DNA from: Oscillospiraceae bacterium
Lineage (GTDB): Bacteria > Bacillota > Clostridia > Oscillospirales > Ruminococcaceae
NCBI GenBank assembly: GCA_025757845.1
Contig: CP107211.1
Span: 930,001 to 994,000 of the forward strand
DNA length: 64,000 bases
Reading direction: 5' to 3'
The translations under genes and the position numbers were made by a program. The stretch's first letter is position 1. The number at the start of each line of letters is the position of its first letter. The notes beneath the pieces are model-generated. The model saw nothing but the letters and a program-made list of their open reading frames with translations. It ran no database searches and was not told the DNA's origin. This document shows, in pieces, positions 1-9,593 of this stretch.

Positions 1-968
1 GGGAAGTGCGCGACGGCTTTGTGGCGGAGCGCCTGACCGCAGGGGACCGCTTTGTGCGCGATGGTTACACCTACCAGCAGTTCTCCAGCGCAAAGCACAA
101 CGATTACGCGGTGTTCGTGGAAGGTGCCGACGAGACGGCCGGCCAGTTTGCCGCCGTGCTGTCCATCAGCCTGCAGAGCATCAAGCAGTATCATGACGAA
201 AAGTTCGACAAGTCCAACTTCATCAAGAACGTGGTGCTGGACAACATCCTGCCCGGCGATATCTACGCCAAGGCCCGCGAGCTGCACTTTGCCACCGACG
301 TTTCCCGCGTGGTGTTCATCGTGCGCGTGACTTCCGGCGGCGACATCTCGGCTTATGATGTGGTCAGCAGCCTGTTCCCGGACAAGCAGAAGGACTTTGT
401 GTTCAACATCAGCGAGACGGATACCGTGCTGGTCAAGGAGATCCGCAAGGGCATCGACCGCACCGACATGGAAAAGCTGGCCGCCAGCATCGTGGATACC
501 CTGTCCGGCGAGCATTACATCAAGGCCGTGGTCGGCATCGGCACCCCCATTTCCAACGTGAAGGATCTGGCTACCTCCTTCAAGGAGGCCCAGATCGCCA
601 TGGAAGTGAGCAAGGTGTTCGACACCGAGAAGCAGATCATCCGCTACGACAACCTCGGCATCGCTCGCCTGATCTACCAGCTGCCCACCACCGTGTGCGA
701 GATGTTCCTGCGCGAGGTGTTCAAGCAGGGCAGCATCGAGAGCCTGGATCAGGAGACCCTGTTCACCATCCAGCGCTTCTTTGAGAACAACCTGAACGTT
801 TCGGAAACCAGCCGTGGTCTGTTCGTGCACCGCAACACGCTGGTGTATCGTCTGGAAAAGATCAAAAAGCTGACCGGCCTGGACCTGCGTGAGTTCGACG
901 ACGCTATCGTCTTTAAGGTAGCGCTGATGGTCAAGAAGTACCTGTCCAACAACCCGGCCAAATATTGA
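1..968 (+). CDS. PucR/CdaR-type transcriptional regulator, 5'-truncated by the window
   Basis: The reading frame is open from the window edge, so the true start lies upstream. The last 60 residues form the helix-turn-helix typical of PucR/CdaR C-termini, with a block reading NNLNVSETSRGLFVHRNTL followed by YRLEKIKKLTGLDL. The upstream 250 residues fit the GGDEF-like middle domain of these regulators. Members sense a metabolite and bind DNA through the C-terminal helix-turn-helix; the ligand cannot be told here. A strong terminator follows, so it is transcribed apart from ftsE. Confidence 0.8.
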   Translation, partial: EVRDGFVAERLTAGDRFVRDGYTYQQFSSAKHNDYAVFVEGADETAGQFAAVLSISLQSIKQYHDEKFDKSNFIKNVVLDNILPGDIYAKARELHFATDVSRVVFIVRVTSGGDISAYDVVSSLFPDKQKDFVFNISETDTVLVKEIRKGIDRTDMEKLAASIVDTLSGEHYIKAVVGIGTPISNVKDLATSFKEAQIAMEVSKVFDTEKQIIRYDNLGIARLIYQLPTTVCEMFLREVFKQGSIESLDQETLFTIQRFFENNLNVSETSRGLFVHRNTLVYRLEKIKKLTGLDLREFDDAIVFKVALMVKKYLSNNPAKY

Positions 969-1004
969 TGCAACCGCCGCACAGGGTTCCCTGTCCGGCA
1001 CAGG

Positions 1005-1042
1005 AACCGGCCGCTCGACCCCGATGCTGGCCGGTTCTTTTT
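1005..1042 (+). terminator. Rho-independent terminator after the PucR-type gene
   Basis: Arms GAACCGGCC and GGCCGGTTC (perfect 9 bp) are followed by a run of six T. It separates the regulator from the ftsE operon. Confidence 0.85.
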
Positions 1043-1129
1043 GCCTGTGGAAATGACCCCTTGCAGGCAGAACAGGCTGCAGGGGTCTTGACCATCAAAA
1101 AACTTTGATGTCAGGAGTAAAAGCGTTCC

Positions 1130-1921
1130 ATGATTGATTTTGAACACGTCTCCAAAGAGTACAAAAAGGGCGGACGCCTGGCCCTGGAGGACATCAACCT
1201 CCATGTGGACGACGGCGAATTCGTCTTTCTGCTGGGCCATTCCGGTGCCGGCAAATCCACGCTGCTCAAGCTCATCCTGCGCGAGGAGCTGCCCACCTCC
1301 GGCAAGGTGACGGTGCTGGGCAAGGATGTTGCCCACCTGCGCCGCCGCAAGGTACCCTATCTGCGCCGTCAGATGGGCATCATCTTCCAGGACTTCCGCC
1401 TCATCCCTTCCATGACGGTGTACGAGAACATCGCCTTTGCCATGCATGTGACCAACGTCAAGCGCAGCGTCATCCGGGAGCGGGTGGAATACATGCTGGA
1501 GCTGGTGCATCTGGAGGATAAGGCCAAGGTCTACCCGGACACCCTGTCCGGCGGTGAGCAGCAGCGCGTGGCCGTGGCCCGTGCGCTGGCCCACAGCCCC
1601 AAACTGGTGATCGCCGACGAGCCCACCGGCAACATCGACCCGGAGCTGAGCCTGGAAATGATGGAGCTGCTGGAGCGGGTGAGCCAGACGGGCATCACCG
1701 TGCTGGTGGTCACCCATGAGCACGAGCTGGTGCACCGCTTCCATCAGCGGGTGGTCACCCTGAAAAATGGCCGCATCATCTCGGATATCCCGGCAGACCC
1801 GGAGGCCATTGCGGCCCGCTCTGCCGAGCTGAACGCCTGGAAGGAGCTCACCGAACCGGTGGACGACGAACCGGACGGGCAAAACGATGAAACGAAGGAA
1901 AAGGAGGCGGCGACGGTATGA
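1130..1921 (+). CDS. ftsE: Cell division ABC transporter ATP-binding protein FtsE
   Basis: This is the cytoplasmic ATPase that, with FtsX, controls peptidoglycan hydrolases at the septum or sidewall. Walker [10 protein letters not shown] is at residues 36-44, the signature LSGGEQQ at 139-145 and Walker B LVIADE at 159-164, followed by the D-loop and a switch histidine (VVTHEHE). Residues 1-220 match the usual compact FtsE fold. A charged tail of about 40 residues rich in D, E and K extends beyond it. The stop overlaps the ftsX start by four bases (ATGA), so the two are translationally coupled. An AGGAG lies 12 nt before the ATG. Confidence 0.95.
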   Translation: MIDFEHVSKEYKKGGRLALEDINLHVDDGEFVFLLGHSGAGKSTLLKLILREELPTSGKVTVLGKDVAHLRRRKVPYLRRQMGIIFQDFRLIPSMTVYENIAFAMHVTNVKRSVIRERVEYMLELVHLEDKAKVYPDTLSGGEQQRVAVARALAHSPKLVIADEPTGNIDPELSLEMMELLERVSQTGITVLVVTHEHELVHRFHQRVVTLKNGRIISDIPADPEAIAARSAELNAWKELTEPVDDEPDGQNDETKEKEAATV

Positions 1922-2823
1922 GGATCTCGACCTTTTTCTTTCTGACCCGGCGCGGCCTGCGCAATCTGGGCAAGCACTGGGCCATGACCATTGCCTGCAT
2001 CGCGTCCCTGAGTGTCTGCATGACCCTGAACAGCTTTGCCAGTCTGGCAGAGGTGAACGTGGACAGCATGGTCAGCTATCTGGGCAGCCAGAACGAGACC
2101 GTGGTGTACCTGGACCCTGACTGCGACGACGCCACCGCCACCCAGGTGGGAGAAAAGCTCTCCACCATGCCGGGGGTCAGTGGGGTGCAGTATGTGTCCA
2201 AACAGGACGTGCTGAACATCTACCGGGGCTATATGGAAGACTATTCCTCCCTGTGGGACGAATTTGAGACCGACAACCCCTTTAAGGCAAACTACCGGGT
2301 CACCATTTCGGACCTGAGCCAGATGGCTGCCATGAGCAAAAAAATGCAGGCCATCCCCGGGGTGTACAGCGTGGCTGCTCCGGTGGAGATGACCAACGTG
2401 TTCGTGGAAGTGCAGCAGGCGGTCACCAAGGGCGGGCGGCTCATCGTGCTGGTGCTGATGATCGTCAGCATCATCACCGTGGGCAGCACCATCCGCCTGA
2501 GCGTGTTTGCCCGTCGGCGTGAGATCGAGATCATGAAGTATGTGGGTGCCACCAATGCGCTGGTCACCCTGCCCTTTGTGGTCGAGGGCCTGGCCATGGG
2601 CCTGATCTCCGGCGCCCTGACGGCGGGCGTGAGCCTTGCCGCCTACTCCTATACCGTCAGTGCCGCCAGCACCCTGGGAGGCCTGTGGCAGATGATCATG
2701 GGCCATGCCCTGGTGCCGGTGGCCAACGTCTGGCCCACCGTCGTGATCTACAGCCTGGCGGGCGGCGCTCTGGTGGGCGGCCTGGGCAGCATGTTCTCCA
2801 TCCGCAAGCATCTGAATGTCTGA
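1918..2823 (+). CDS. ftsX: Cell division permease-like protein FtsX
   Basis: This is the membrane partner of FtsE, which relays ATP hydrolysis to an extracellular hydrolase activator. A transmembrane helix lies near residues 20-42. A large extracellular loop follows (about 45-165, containing the NPFKANYRV block typical of FtsX), then three more helices near 180-200, 220-245 and 270-290. The 301-residue length is normal for Gram-positive FtsX. It is coupled to ftsE and followed closely by the M23 coiled-coil gene, which is probably its partner in the envelope. Confidence 0.95.
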   Translation: MRISTFFFLTRRGLRNLGKHWAMTIACIASLSVCMTLNSFASLAEVNVDSMVSYLGSQNETVVYLDPDCDDATATQVGEKLSTMPGVSGVQYVSKQDVLNIYRGYMEDYSSLWDEFETDNPFKANYRVTISDLSQMAAMSKKMQAIPGVYSVAAPVEMTNVFVEVQQAVTKGGRLIVLVLMIVSIITVGSTIRLSVFARRREIEIMKYVGATNALVTLPFVVEGLAMGLISGALTAGVSLAAYSYTVSAASTLGGLWQMIMGHALVPVANVWPTVVIYSLAGGALVGGLGSMFSIRKHLNV

Positions 2824-2839
2824 CCGAAAGGAGACGTCC

Positions 2840-4207
2840 ATGAAAAAAGCAATGCACGCAAAACCTTTCCAGCTCCGCGCACCGGGCCACAAAGCCCGTC
2901 ATGCCCGGCCGGAAAGCCCCCGCACCCGCGTGGTGCGTGCGGTGAGCCTGTGCCTGGCCTGCATCTGCCTGCTGGTCACGGCCACGGTATACCCGGCTTC
3001 AGCGGCCACGGGCAGCAGCAGTATGTCCAGCCTGCAGAACAAGCTGAACAAGCTGTCGCAGTCCATCAAGCTGCATGAGCAGGAACTGAACAATGCCAAA
3101 AAGAAAGAAGCTGCCGCCAAGGCGCTGGAAAGCGAACTGAAGGAGCGCGTCAGCGTCATTCAGGACCAGATCAGTGTGCTCAGCGGGCAGATCGCCTCGG
3201 TGCAGAACAGCATCGGCCAGAAGGAACAGGAGATCAGCGCCAAGGAGACCGAGATCGCCGAAAAGGAAACGGAGATCGAGGAAAAGGAGCTGGAGATCCA
3301 GGACCAGTGGAACGACTTCAAAAAGCACATGGCCGCCATGCAGGAGCTGCGGGACGGCGGCAGCGTGGCCATGCTCAGCGCGGTGAACGACCTGTATGAA
3401 CTGCTGACCTTCAACGAGGTCATGCAGGACATCTCGGTGAAGGACACCGAGATCATGGACAACATGAAAACCGCCAAGGCCGGGCTGGAAGCCGACAAGA
3501 CCGCGCTGGAAAGCGACCGTGCCGAGCTGGTGAGCCAGAAGGCCGACCTGCAGAGCCAGAAGAAAGAGCTGGACAGCCAGAACAGCCAGATGCAGTCCAA
3601 GCAGAGCGAGCTGAACAGCAGCATCTCGGCGGCCCAGATGTCGGCGGCTGATGCAAAAAAGGCCCAGGCTGCCGCACAGGCCGCCATCGAGTCGGACGAG
3701 CTGAACTACGAGGCCGTGAAGAGCCAGATCCAGAAACTCATTGCGCAGGCGGCTTCCAGCCAGCCGCAGCTGAGCTTTACCGGCTTTATCTGCCCGCTGA
3801 AGAGCTACAGCCGCATTTCCAGTGAGTACGGCTGGCGCAAGAACCCGGTGTCCGGCGTGAACAAGCTGCATGCCGGCATCGACCTGGCTGCCGGCGGCGG
3901 CACCCCCATCTACGCAGCCGCCAGCGGCTATGTGCAGGTGGCAGGCTGGTCCAGCGGCGGCTACGGCAACTATGTCATCATCTACCACGGCAAAATGTCC
4001 GACGGCAACACCTACAGCACCCTGTACGGCCATATGCGGTCGGTGGCCACCAGTGCCGGCAAGTACGTCAAGCAGGGCGAGCTCATCGGCTATGTGGGCA
4101 GCACCGGCAATTCCACCGGCAACCACCTGCATCTGGAGGTGTGGAAGGGCGGCAGCAAGGCCAACGCCGTCAACCCCCGCGGCTACATCCCGTTCCCGCA
4201 CAATTGA
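2840..4207 (+). CDS. EnvC-like coiled-coil M23 peptidase, likely FtsEX-linked
   Basis: The start at 2840 has AAAGGAG eight bases upstream; an earlier in-frame ATG at 2816 lies inside ftsX and is less likely. The protein has an Arg-rich N-terminus, a signal helix, then about 280 residues of coiled coil full of E/K/Q heptads. A C-terminal LytM/M23 domain follows, with the zinc motifs HAGIDLAAGGGTPIYA and GNHLHLEVW. The M23 residues H, D and HxH are present, so it may be an active endopeptidase rather than only an activator. Its position directly after ftsEX suggests that FtsX gates it. Confidence 0.9.
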   Translation: MKKAMHAKPFQLRAPGHKARHARPESPRTRVVRAVSLCLACICLLVTATVYPASAATGSSSMSSLQNKLNKLSQSIKLHEQELNNAKKKEAAAKALESELKERVSVIQDQISVLSGQIASVQNSIGQKEQEISAKETEIAEKETEIEEKELEIQDQWNDFKKHMAAMQELRDGGSVAMLSAVNDLYELLTFNEVMQDISVKDTEIMDNMKTAKAGLEADKTALESDRAELVSQKADLQSQKKELDSQNSQMQSKQSELNSSISAAQMSAADAKKAQAAAQAAIESDELNYEAVKSQIQKLIAQAASSQPQLSFTGFICPLKSYSRISSEYGWRKNPVSGVNKLHAGIDLAAGGGTPIYAAASGYVQVAGWSSGGYGNYVIIYHGKMSDGNTYSTLYGHMRSVATSAGKYVKQGELIGYVGSTGNSTGNHLHLEVWKGGSKANAVNPRGYIPFPHN

Positions 4208-4232
4208 TCCATCGTGAAGGAGTCTGGTTTTT

Positions 4233-4340
4233 ATGAACGAACAAAAACGTAAGCGGATGCTGCGCATCGCCTGCCTGCTGCTGGCAGGGGTGTTTGTGCT
4301 CTCGCTGCTGGGCAGTATTTTCATGATGCTGCTGTTCTGA
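4233..4340 (+). CDS. Small single-pass membrane peptide (35 aa)
   Basis: ATG at 4233 to TGA at 4340. The peptide starts MNEQKRKRML and continues as one hydrophobic helix to the end. GAAGGAG lies upstream. The gene sits in the 150-bp gap between the M23 gene and ctpA, on the same strand, in codon use like its neighbours. The basic start followed by a helix predicts N-in topology. No family was recognised; a regulatory or scaffold role with FtsEX or the S41 protease is inference only. Confidence 0.6.
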   Translation: MNEQKRKRMLRIACLLLAGVFVLSLLGSIFMMLLF

Positions 4341-4356
4341 CAGGGAGGAAGCTGAC

Positions 4357-5724
4357 ATGAACCGTAAAATCTCCATCGGCATGGCGGTCACCATCGTGAT
4401 CCTTGCCATGACGGTCACTTTTTCCATCACCATGCTGGTGGCCATGCGTCTGTTTGACAGCACGGTGAGCAGCGTCAAGGAAAAAGAGAGTATGTACAAC
4501 AAGATCGCAGAGGTGGACCGCTACGTCCGCAGCAACGATTATTACACCATCGACGAAAACACGCTGTACGACCGCCTGACCGCAGGCTACCTGCTGGGCA
4601 CCGGCGACAAGTACGCCCGCTACTACAACGCTACCGCCTACACCGAGCTGGTCAATGTGCAGAACGGCACCATCCTGGGCATCGGCGTGGAGCTGGGTCT
4701 GGACCAGACCGGCTACGCCAAGGTGACCAAGGTATACGACGGCTCGCCTGCCCAGGAAGCCGGCATCGTGGTGGGCGACTACATCACCGCCGTGGGCGAC
4801 ACCGACGTCAAGAGCCTGACCACCGTGGATGCGGTGCAGTCCCGCCTGCAGGGCGAGGCCGGCACCACCGTCACCGTGACCTGGCTGGACAGCGCGGCAT
4901 CCTCCCATACGGCAGACCTGACCCATTCCGGCTACACCAGCACCACGGTGGACTATCAGATGCTGGGCGATGTGGGTTATATCAAGATCCGTCAGTTCGA
5001 CGGCAGCACCCCCAGTGAGCTGGACTACGCCATCCGCGCCCTGAGCGCCAATGGTGCCGCCAGCCTGGTGTTTGACCTGCGTGACAACGGCGGCGGCGTT
5101 CTGGATGACGCCATCAGCTGCATCAATCTGATCGTGCCGGAGGGCACGGTGGCCTACGCCGAGGATAAAAACGGCAACCGCACCGTGGTGGGCAGCAGCG
5201 ACAGCGAGACCGAGACGGCCCTGCCTCTGGTGTGTCTGGTAAATGGCAGCACCGCCAGCGCAGCGGAGCTGTTCGCCGCCAGCCTGCGCACCATGAGCGG
5301 TGCCCGTCTGGTGGGCACCACCACCATGGGCAAGGGCACCATCCAGAGCAGCCCGCAGCGTCTGTCGGACGGCAGCGCCGTGAGCATTACGGTGGCAAAG
5401 CTGCTCTGCGGCGACGGCACCAGCTTTGACGGCACGGGCCTGAGCGTGGATGTGGAGCGCGCCCTGAGCGCGGATGAAGCCAACTCCTATCTGGACTACA
5501 CCCCGACCACGGACCCGCAGGTCCAGCGCGCCGTGAGCGCAGCCCAGCAGCTCAGCGGCACCACCACCGTAGCCGGTGCCAACGACAGTGCTTCTTCCGC
5601 CGCTGCTTCGGAGGCTGCCGACAGCACCGCCGCTGACGCCGAGACTGCACCGGAGACGGATGCACCGGAAGGATCGGCAGACACTGCACAGAGCGAAGCG
5701 GCGGCCGATTCTGCGGCACAGTAA
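4357..5724 (+). CDS. ctpA: S41 family C-terminal processing protease
   Basis: Membrane-anchored periplasm-side serine protease. There is an N-terminal transmembrane helix at 8-30, a PDZ domain around 100-180 (ILGIGVELGL, GSPAQEAGI) and an S41 catalytic core at 195-370. The nucleophile lies in NGSTASAAE (Ser301) and the general base is Lys326 in TMGKGT. The last 75 residues are a low-complexity Ala/Ser/Thr/Asp/Glu tail, which is unusual and probably lies outside the fold. It follows the small membrane peptide by 16 bp and ends the ftsEX cluster. These proteases trim envelope proteins; hydrolase turnover is a reasonable but unproved guess here. Confidence 0.93.
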   Translation: MNRKISIGMAVTIVILAMTVTFSITMLVAMRLFDSTVSSVKEKESMYNKIAEVDRYVRSNDYYTIDENTLYDRLTAGYLLGTGDKYARYYNATAYTELVNVQNGTILGIGVELGLDQTGYAKVTKVYDGSPAQEAGIVVGDYITAVGDTDVKSLTTVDAVQSRLQGEAGTTVTVTWLDSAASSHTADLTHSGYTSTTVDYQMLGDVGYIKIRQFDGSTPSELDYAIRALSANGAASLVFDLRDNGGGVLDDAISCINLIVPEGTVAYAEDKNGNRTVVGSSDSETETALPLVCLVNGSTASAAELFAASLRTMSGARLVGTTTMGKGTIQSSPQRLSDGSAVSITVAKLLCGDGTSFDGTGLSVDVERALSADEANSYLDYTPTTDPQVQRAVSAAQQLSGTTTVAGANDSASSAAASEAADSTAADAETAPETDAPEGSADTAQSEAAADSAAQ

Positions 5725-5741
5725 ATAATTAGAACACCCCC

Positions 5742-5775
5742 AAAGGCTGCTGCATACCCTGCAACAGCCTTTTTC
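5742..5775 (+). terminator. Terminator after ctpA
   Basis: AAAGGCTGCTGCA and TGCAACAGCCTTTTT form a stem with one mismatch and end in a T run. The rsmA ribosome site follows directly. Confidence 0.75.
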
Positions 5776-5784
5776 TGAGAAAGG

Positions 5785-6645
5785 ATGGCCTCCATGCCCG
5801 AACTGACCGACATTTCCGTGATCCGTGCCCTGTGCGAAAAATACGATTTTGCGCTCTCCAAGGGCTTTGGACAGAACTTCATCATCAATCCGGGCATCCC
5901 CACCAAGATCGTGGATGCCAGTGGAGTGGACAAGCGCTACGGCGTCATCGAGATCGGCCCCGGCATCGGTGTGCTGACCAAAGAGCTGGCCAAGCGTGCC
6001 GCCAAGGTGGTGTCCATTGAGGTGGACGAGCGCCTGCCGCCGCTGCTGGCCGAGACCATGGCCGGGGTGGACAACTTCAAGCTGGTGCTGCAGGACGTGC
6101 TGAAGGTGGACCTGAAAGCCCTCATTGCGGCAGAGTTCCCGGACATGCCGGTGGCCGTGTGCGCCAACCTGCCCTATTACATCACCAGCCCCATCGTCAT
6201 GAAGCTGCTGGGGGACCGCCTGCCCATCGAGAGCCTGACCGTGATGGTGCAGAAGGAAGCCGCCGACCGCTTGGCCGCCGTGCCCGGCACCCGGGCTTCC
6301 AGTGCCATCAGCTGTGCGGTGAACTACTACGCCACCTCCAGGCTGATGTTCACCGCTGCGCCGGGCAGCTTTTACCCGGCCCCCAAGGTCACCAGCGCCG
6401 TGGTGCGCATGGACATCCGCCCCACCCCCGCCGTGCAGGTGGAGGACGAGGAAGGCTACTTTGCACTGATCCGTGCGGCCTTTGGCCAGCGCCGCAAGAC
6501 TGCGGCCAACGCCATTGCAGGCGGCCTGAACCTGCCCAAGGAAAAGGTCATTGCCGCCATCGAGGCGTCCGGGTTCGACGCCCGCATCCGCCCCGAGACC
6601 CTTACCCTGTCCGACTTTGCGAAGATCCAGCAGGCCCTTGCCTGA
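5785..6645 (+). CDS. rsmA: 16S rRNA dimethyladenosine transferase RsmA
   Basis: Dimethylates two adjacent adenines near the 3' end of 16S rRNA using S-adenosylmethionine. Visible motifs are FGQNFIINPGIPTKIV near the N-terminus, the SAM loop EIGPGIGVLTKEL, the acidic VVSIEVDERL and the catalytic NLPYYITSPIV. Its 286 residues are the normal family length. AGAAAGG precedes the ATG at 5785. It stands alone between two terminators. Confidence 0.96.
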   Translation: MASMPELTDISVIRALCEKYDFALSKGFGQNFIINPGIPTKIVDASGVDKRYGVIEIGPGIGVLTKELAKRAAKVVSIEVDERLPPLLAETMAGVDNFKLVLQDVLKVDLKALIAAEFPDMPVAVCANLPYYITSPIVMKLLGDRLPIESLTVMVQKEAADRLAAVPGTRASSAISCAVNYYATSRLMFTAAPGSFYPAPKVTSAVVRMDIRPTPAVQVEDEEGYFALIRAAFGQRRKTAANAIAGGLNLPKEKVIAAIEASGFDARIRPETLTLSDFAKIQQALA

Positions 6646-6660
6646 CCGGACTGCAAACAG

Positions 6661-6698
6661 AAAGCCCTGCCGCTTGATTTTCAGCGGCAGGGCTTTTA
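6661..6698. terminator. Bidirectional terminator between rsmA and the sensor kinase
   Basis: AAAGCCCTGCCGCT pairs perfectly with AGCGGCAGGGCTTT across an eight-base loop. A and T tracts on both sides let it end both converging transcripts. Confidence 0.9.
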
Positions 6699-6707
6699 TG
6701 CTGTCGG

Positions 6708-9587
6708 TTATTGCGGCTGCTCCGCAGACGGTTCGTAGCGGAAGCGCTGCAGGGTCTGTTCCAGTGCGTTCAGGTCCACCGGCTTGGACAGGTGGGCGTT
6801 CATGCCGGCGTCCAGGCTCTTTTTGACGTCCTCGGCAAAGGCGTTGGCTGTCATGGCGATGATGGGAATGGTCCGACCCAGCGGGTTTGCACCGCTGCGG
6901 ATCGTCCGGGTGGCTTCGTAGCCGTCCATGCCGGGCATCTGCACGTCCATCAGGATGGCGTCGTACTCGCCGGGGGCCACGGTCCGGAATTTCTCCACGA
7001 CCTCGGCACCGTCGCGGCAGATGGTGCAGGAAGCGCCCTGCATCTCCAGCAGGGACTGCAGGATCTCGGCGTTGATCTCGTTGTCCTCGGCGCAGAGGAA
7101 GCGCATCCCGTGCAGCGACGGGCTGTCCTGCGCCGGGGCAGGGCAGACGGCGGGTGCTGCCTGCACCGTTTCTTCGCAGATCTTGAAGTCCAGCACCACC
7201 TCGAAGCGGGTGCCCTTGCCCAGCTGGCTTTGCAGCGTGATGACACCGCCCATCATGTCCACGATGTTCTTGGTGATGGCCATGCCCAGACCGGTGCCCT
7301 GCACCTTGTTGGTCACCGAATTCTCGGCCCGGCTGAAGGACTCGTAAATGTGCTTCTGGAACGCTTCGCTCATGCCGATGCCGTTGTCGGTAACGGTGAA
7401 CTTGTAGCGGGCATAGTGGCCGCTGCGGAGGATCTCCTCCACATTCAGCGAGATGCTGCCGCCATGGCCGGTGTACTTGACCGCATTGGACAGGATGTTG
7501 AGCAGTACCTGCCGCAGGCGGGTGGCGTCGCCTTCCACATTCTCGTGGAGCAGATCGTGGACCTGTACGGTGAACTGCTGGTCCCGCAGCACGGCCTGCT
7601 GGCGGATCACGCTGTCCACCTGCGCGATCTGCTCGGCCATGCGGAAGGGCTGGATGTTCAGGGTGGCCTTGCCGCTTTCGATCTTGCTCATGTCCAGGAT
7701 CTCGTTGATGAGGTTCAGCAGATGCCGGCTGGCGGTCTTCAACTTGTCAATGTAGCCCTGCAGCTTGCCCGGGTTTTGCAGGTCGTTTTCCATCAGGCTG
7801 GCCAGGCCCACGATGGCGTTCATCGGGGTACGGATGTCGTGAGACACGTTGCTCAGAAAGGTGGTCTTGGCCGAGCTGGCGCTCTCCGCCTGCTGCAGGG
7901 CCGCCCGCAGCTCTCGCTGGCTTTCCTGCAATTTCTGGTTCAGCTTCCGGGCCTGCCGGGCGGCTTCCTTGGCGTTTGCCTCAGCGATGCGCGACCGGCG
8001 CAGCGAGACAAGGATGACCGCCAGGATCATCCCGAAGAAGGTGATCAGCATCACGGAGACGACAAGAAAATTATCCTTTACAAAGTCGGTCACGGTCACC
8101 TTTTCCAGCGAGGCCTCGTACATGGGCAGCGCACCCGTCAGCATGGAGGCCGGGATCGTGCGCAGGGTCTTGTTCAGGATCGACATTAGGGTGACATCTC
8201 CGCGTGCCACGGCAAAAGAGACATTGCCGTCCTGCGTGAGGAAAACGCTGTGGAGTCTTTTGTCCTCACGGTACTTCGCGACCTCGCCCGATTCGGCAAG
8301 CAGGCAGTCGTTTTCGCCGCTGCGCACGGCTGCCTCGGCATCCTTCAGGGAATTGTACTCGACGATGTTCCAGTCCGGATAGCAGTAAGAAACGTACCAT
8401 TTCAGCAGCAGGTCATCCTTCAGCAGGGCAACGGTGTTCGCATGGTTCTCGTTGAAATAAGTCTGCGCCGTGACCGCCGCCATGTTCAGGGTCAGGACCG
8501 TGTTGGACAGAACGAAGTTGTTCTCTTCCGCTACATAGGGGTTCTGGGCAAAATGGAAAATGAGGTCGATCTGGCCGTCTTTCAAGGCCTGGACCTCCTC
8601 TTCCATGGAATCATACCTGACCAGTGAAAAATCCAGCTTCTGGTTGCTGATGCTGTCGGATGCAAAGGTGATGTAGTCGTTGATCACCCCCACCAGCTGC
8701 CCGCTCTCCGGCACATAGGTACTGATGCCGGCATCGCTGGTCAGAAAACCGATCCGGATGTCTCCATGCTGCGTGACCCAGTCCTGTTCCTCACGGGACA
8801 GCACAGGCGTATAGGAGGCAGAAAGATACCGCTGGTGCAGCTCGTCGGCGTAAAACGGCTTGTCGAATTCCATCTTGCGCATGGCGTGATCCAGCTCTTC
8901 CTTCAGGTCCTGCCGGGTCCTGCTGATGGCAAAGTAGATGTCGGAGCCGCCGGTCTGGGCAATGGCAGACATGCTGTATTCCACCCAGCCAGGCGTCTCG
9001 GTGGAAATGACGCAGTCGATCTCGCGGTCCTGCGCCTGCTGCTTGTTCTGCTCGAAGCTGTTGGACCACACATATTGCAGATGCAGGCCGTGATCCTCCT
9101 CCCACTGATAGAACTGGGCGGCCTGCACGCTGGTTTTCAGCAGGGCGATGCGTTTGCCGTTCAGAGTGCGCAGGTTCGAGGCCGAAATGTCCGTGTGGGC
9201 CAGGTCGGCATACAGATAATAGATTTCCCGGCCCATCGGCAGCTCACTGAACAGCATGTCCTGTGCACGGTCCTCGGTGTAGGAAACACCAGCCATCAGG
9301 TCGATCTCGCCGTTTTTCATCATCTGGAGCAGGTCCGACCAGCCGGCCTTGACGTATTCGTAAGTCCAGCCGGTGTATGCCGCGACCGACTGCTCGTATT
9401 CGTAGGCATAGCCGCTGCGCTCGCCGTTCTTGCCCGTGATATTGTAGGCGTCCTCATACCAGCCCACACGCACCACTTTTGACGCGGCTCCCGCTGCGTG
9501 TGCAGGAAGCGGCAGCAGCGCAAGCAGGCACGCCAGCGCTGCCAGAAGGCAGGCCCATCGGCGCAGATTCACCCTGATCTGACACAT
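6708..9587 (-). CDS. Hybrid sensor histidine kinase with two periplasmic-binding-type sensor domains
   Basis: Start chosen at the ATG at 9587, six bases after AGGAGAG; the TTG at 9593 is less likely. There is a signal peptide over the first 33 residues, two tandem SBP_bac_3-like sensor domains (about 38-260 and 275-495), and a transmembrane helix near 508-533. A coiled coil and a HisKA domain with FLSNVSHDIRTPMNA (phospho-His near 585) follow, then HATPase_c with N, G1 and G2 boxes. A C-terminal receiver has LMDVQMPGMDGYE as the Asp site. No DNA-binding response regulator lies beside it, so the output partner is elsewhere or the receiver signals by another route. An amino acid or similar small solute is the likely ligand class. 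Confidence 0.93.
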   Translation of the reverse strand: MCQIRVNLRRWACLLAALACLLALLPLPAHAAGAASKVVRVGWYEDAYNITGKNGERSGYAYEYEQSVAAYTGWTYEYVKAGWSDLLQMMKNGEIDLMAGVSYTEDRAQDMLFSELPMGREIYYLYADLAHTDISASNLRTLNGKRIALLKTSVQAAQFYQWEEDHGLHLQYVWSNSFEQNKQQAQDREIDCVISTETPGWVEYSMSAIAQTGGSDIYFAISRTRQDLKEELDHAMRKMEFDKPFYADELHQRYLSASYTPVLSREEQDWVTQHGDIRIGFLTSDAGISTYVPESGQLVGVINDYITFASDSISNQKLDFSLVRYDSMEEEVQALKDGQIDLIFHFAQNPYVAEENNFVLSNTVLTLNMAAVTAQTYFNENHANTVALLKDDLLLKWYVSYCYPDWNIVEYNSLKDAEAAVRSGENDCLLAESGEVAKYREDKRLHSVFLTQDGNVSFAVARGDVTLMSILNKTLRTIPASMLTGALPMYEASLEKVTVTDFVKDNFLVVSVMLITFFGMILAVILVSLRRSRIAEANAKEAARQARKLNQKLQESQRELRAALQQAESASSAKTTFLSNVSHDIRTPMNAIVGLASLMENDLQNPGKLQGYIDKLKTASRHLLNLINEILDMSKIESGKATLNIQPFRMAEQIAQVDSVIRQQAVLRDQQFTVQVHDLLHENVEGDATRLRQVLLNILSNAVKYTGHGGSISLNVEEILRSGHYARYKFTVTDNGIGMSEAFQKHIYESFSRAENSVTNKVQGTGLGMAITKNIVDMMGGVITLQSQLGKGTRFEVVLDFKICEETVQAAPAVCPAPAQDSPSLHGMRFLCAEDNEINAEILQSLLEMQGASCTICRDGAEVVEKFRTVAPGEYDAILMDVQMPGMDGYEATRTIRSGANPLGRTIPIIAMTANAFAEDVKKSLDAGMNAHLSKPVDLNALEQTLQRFRYEPSAEQPQ

Positions 9588-9593
9588 AAACAA

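Noticed and set aside
749..1882. Long minus-strand open frame across ftsE
   Set aside because: Antisense of ftsE with His/Gln-rich nonsense composition; ftsE has full ATPase motifs.
1744..2892. Long minus-strand open frame across ftsX
   Set aside because: Shadow of ftsX, very rich in His and Gln, no start context.
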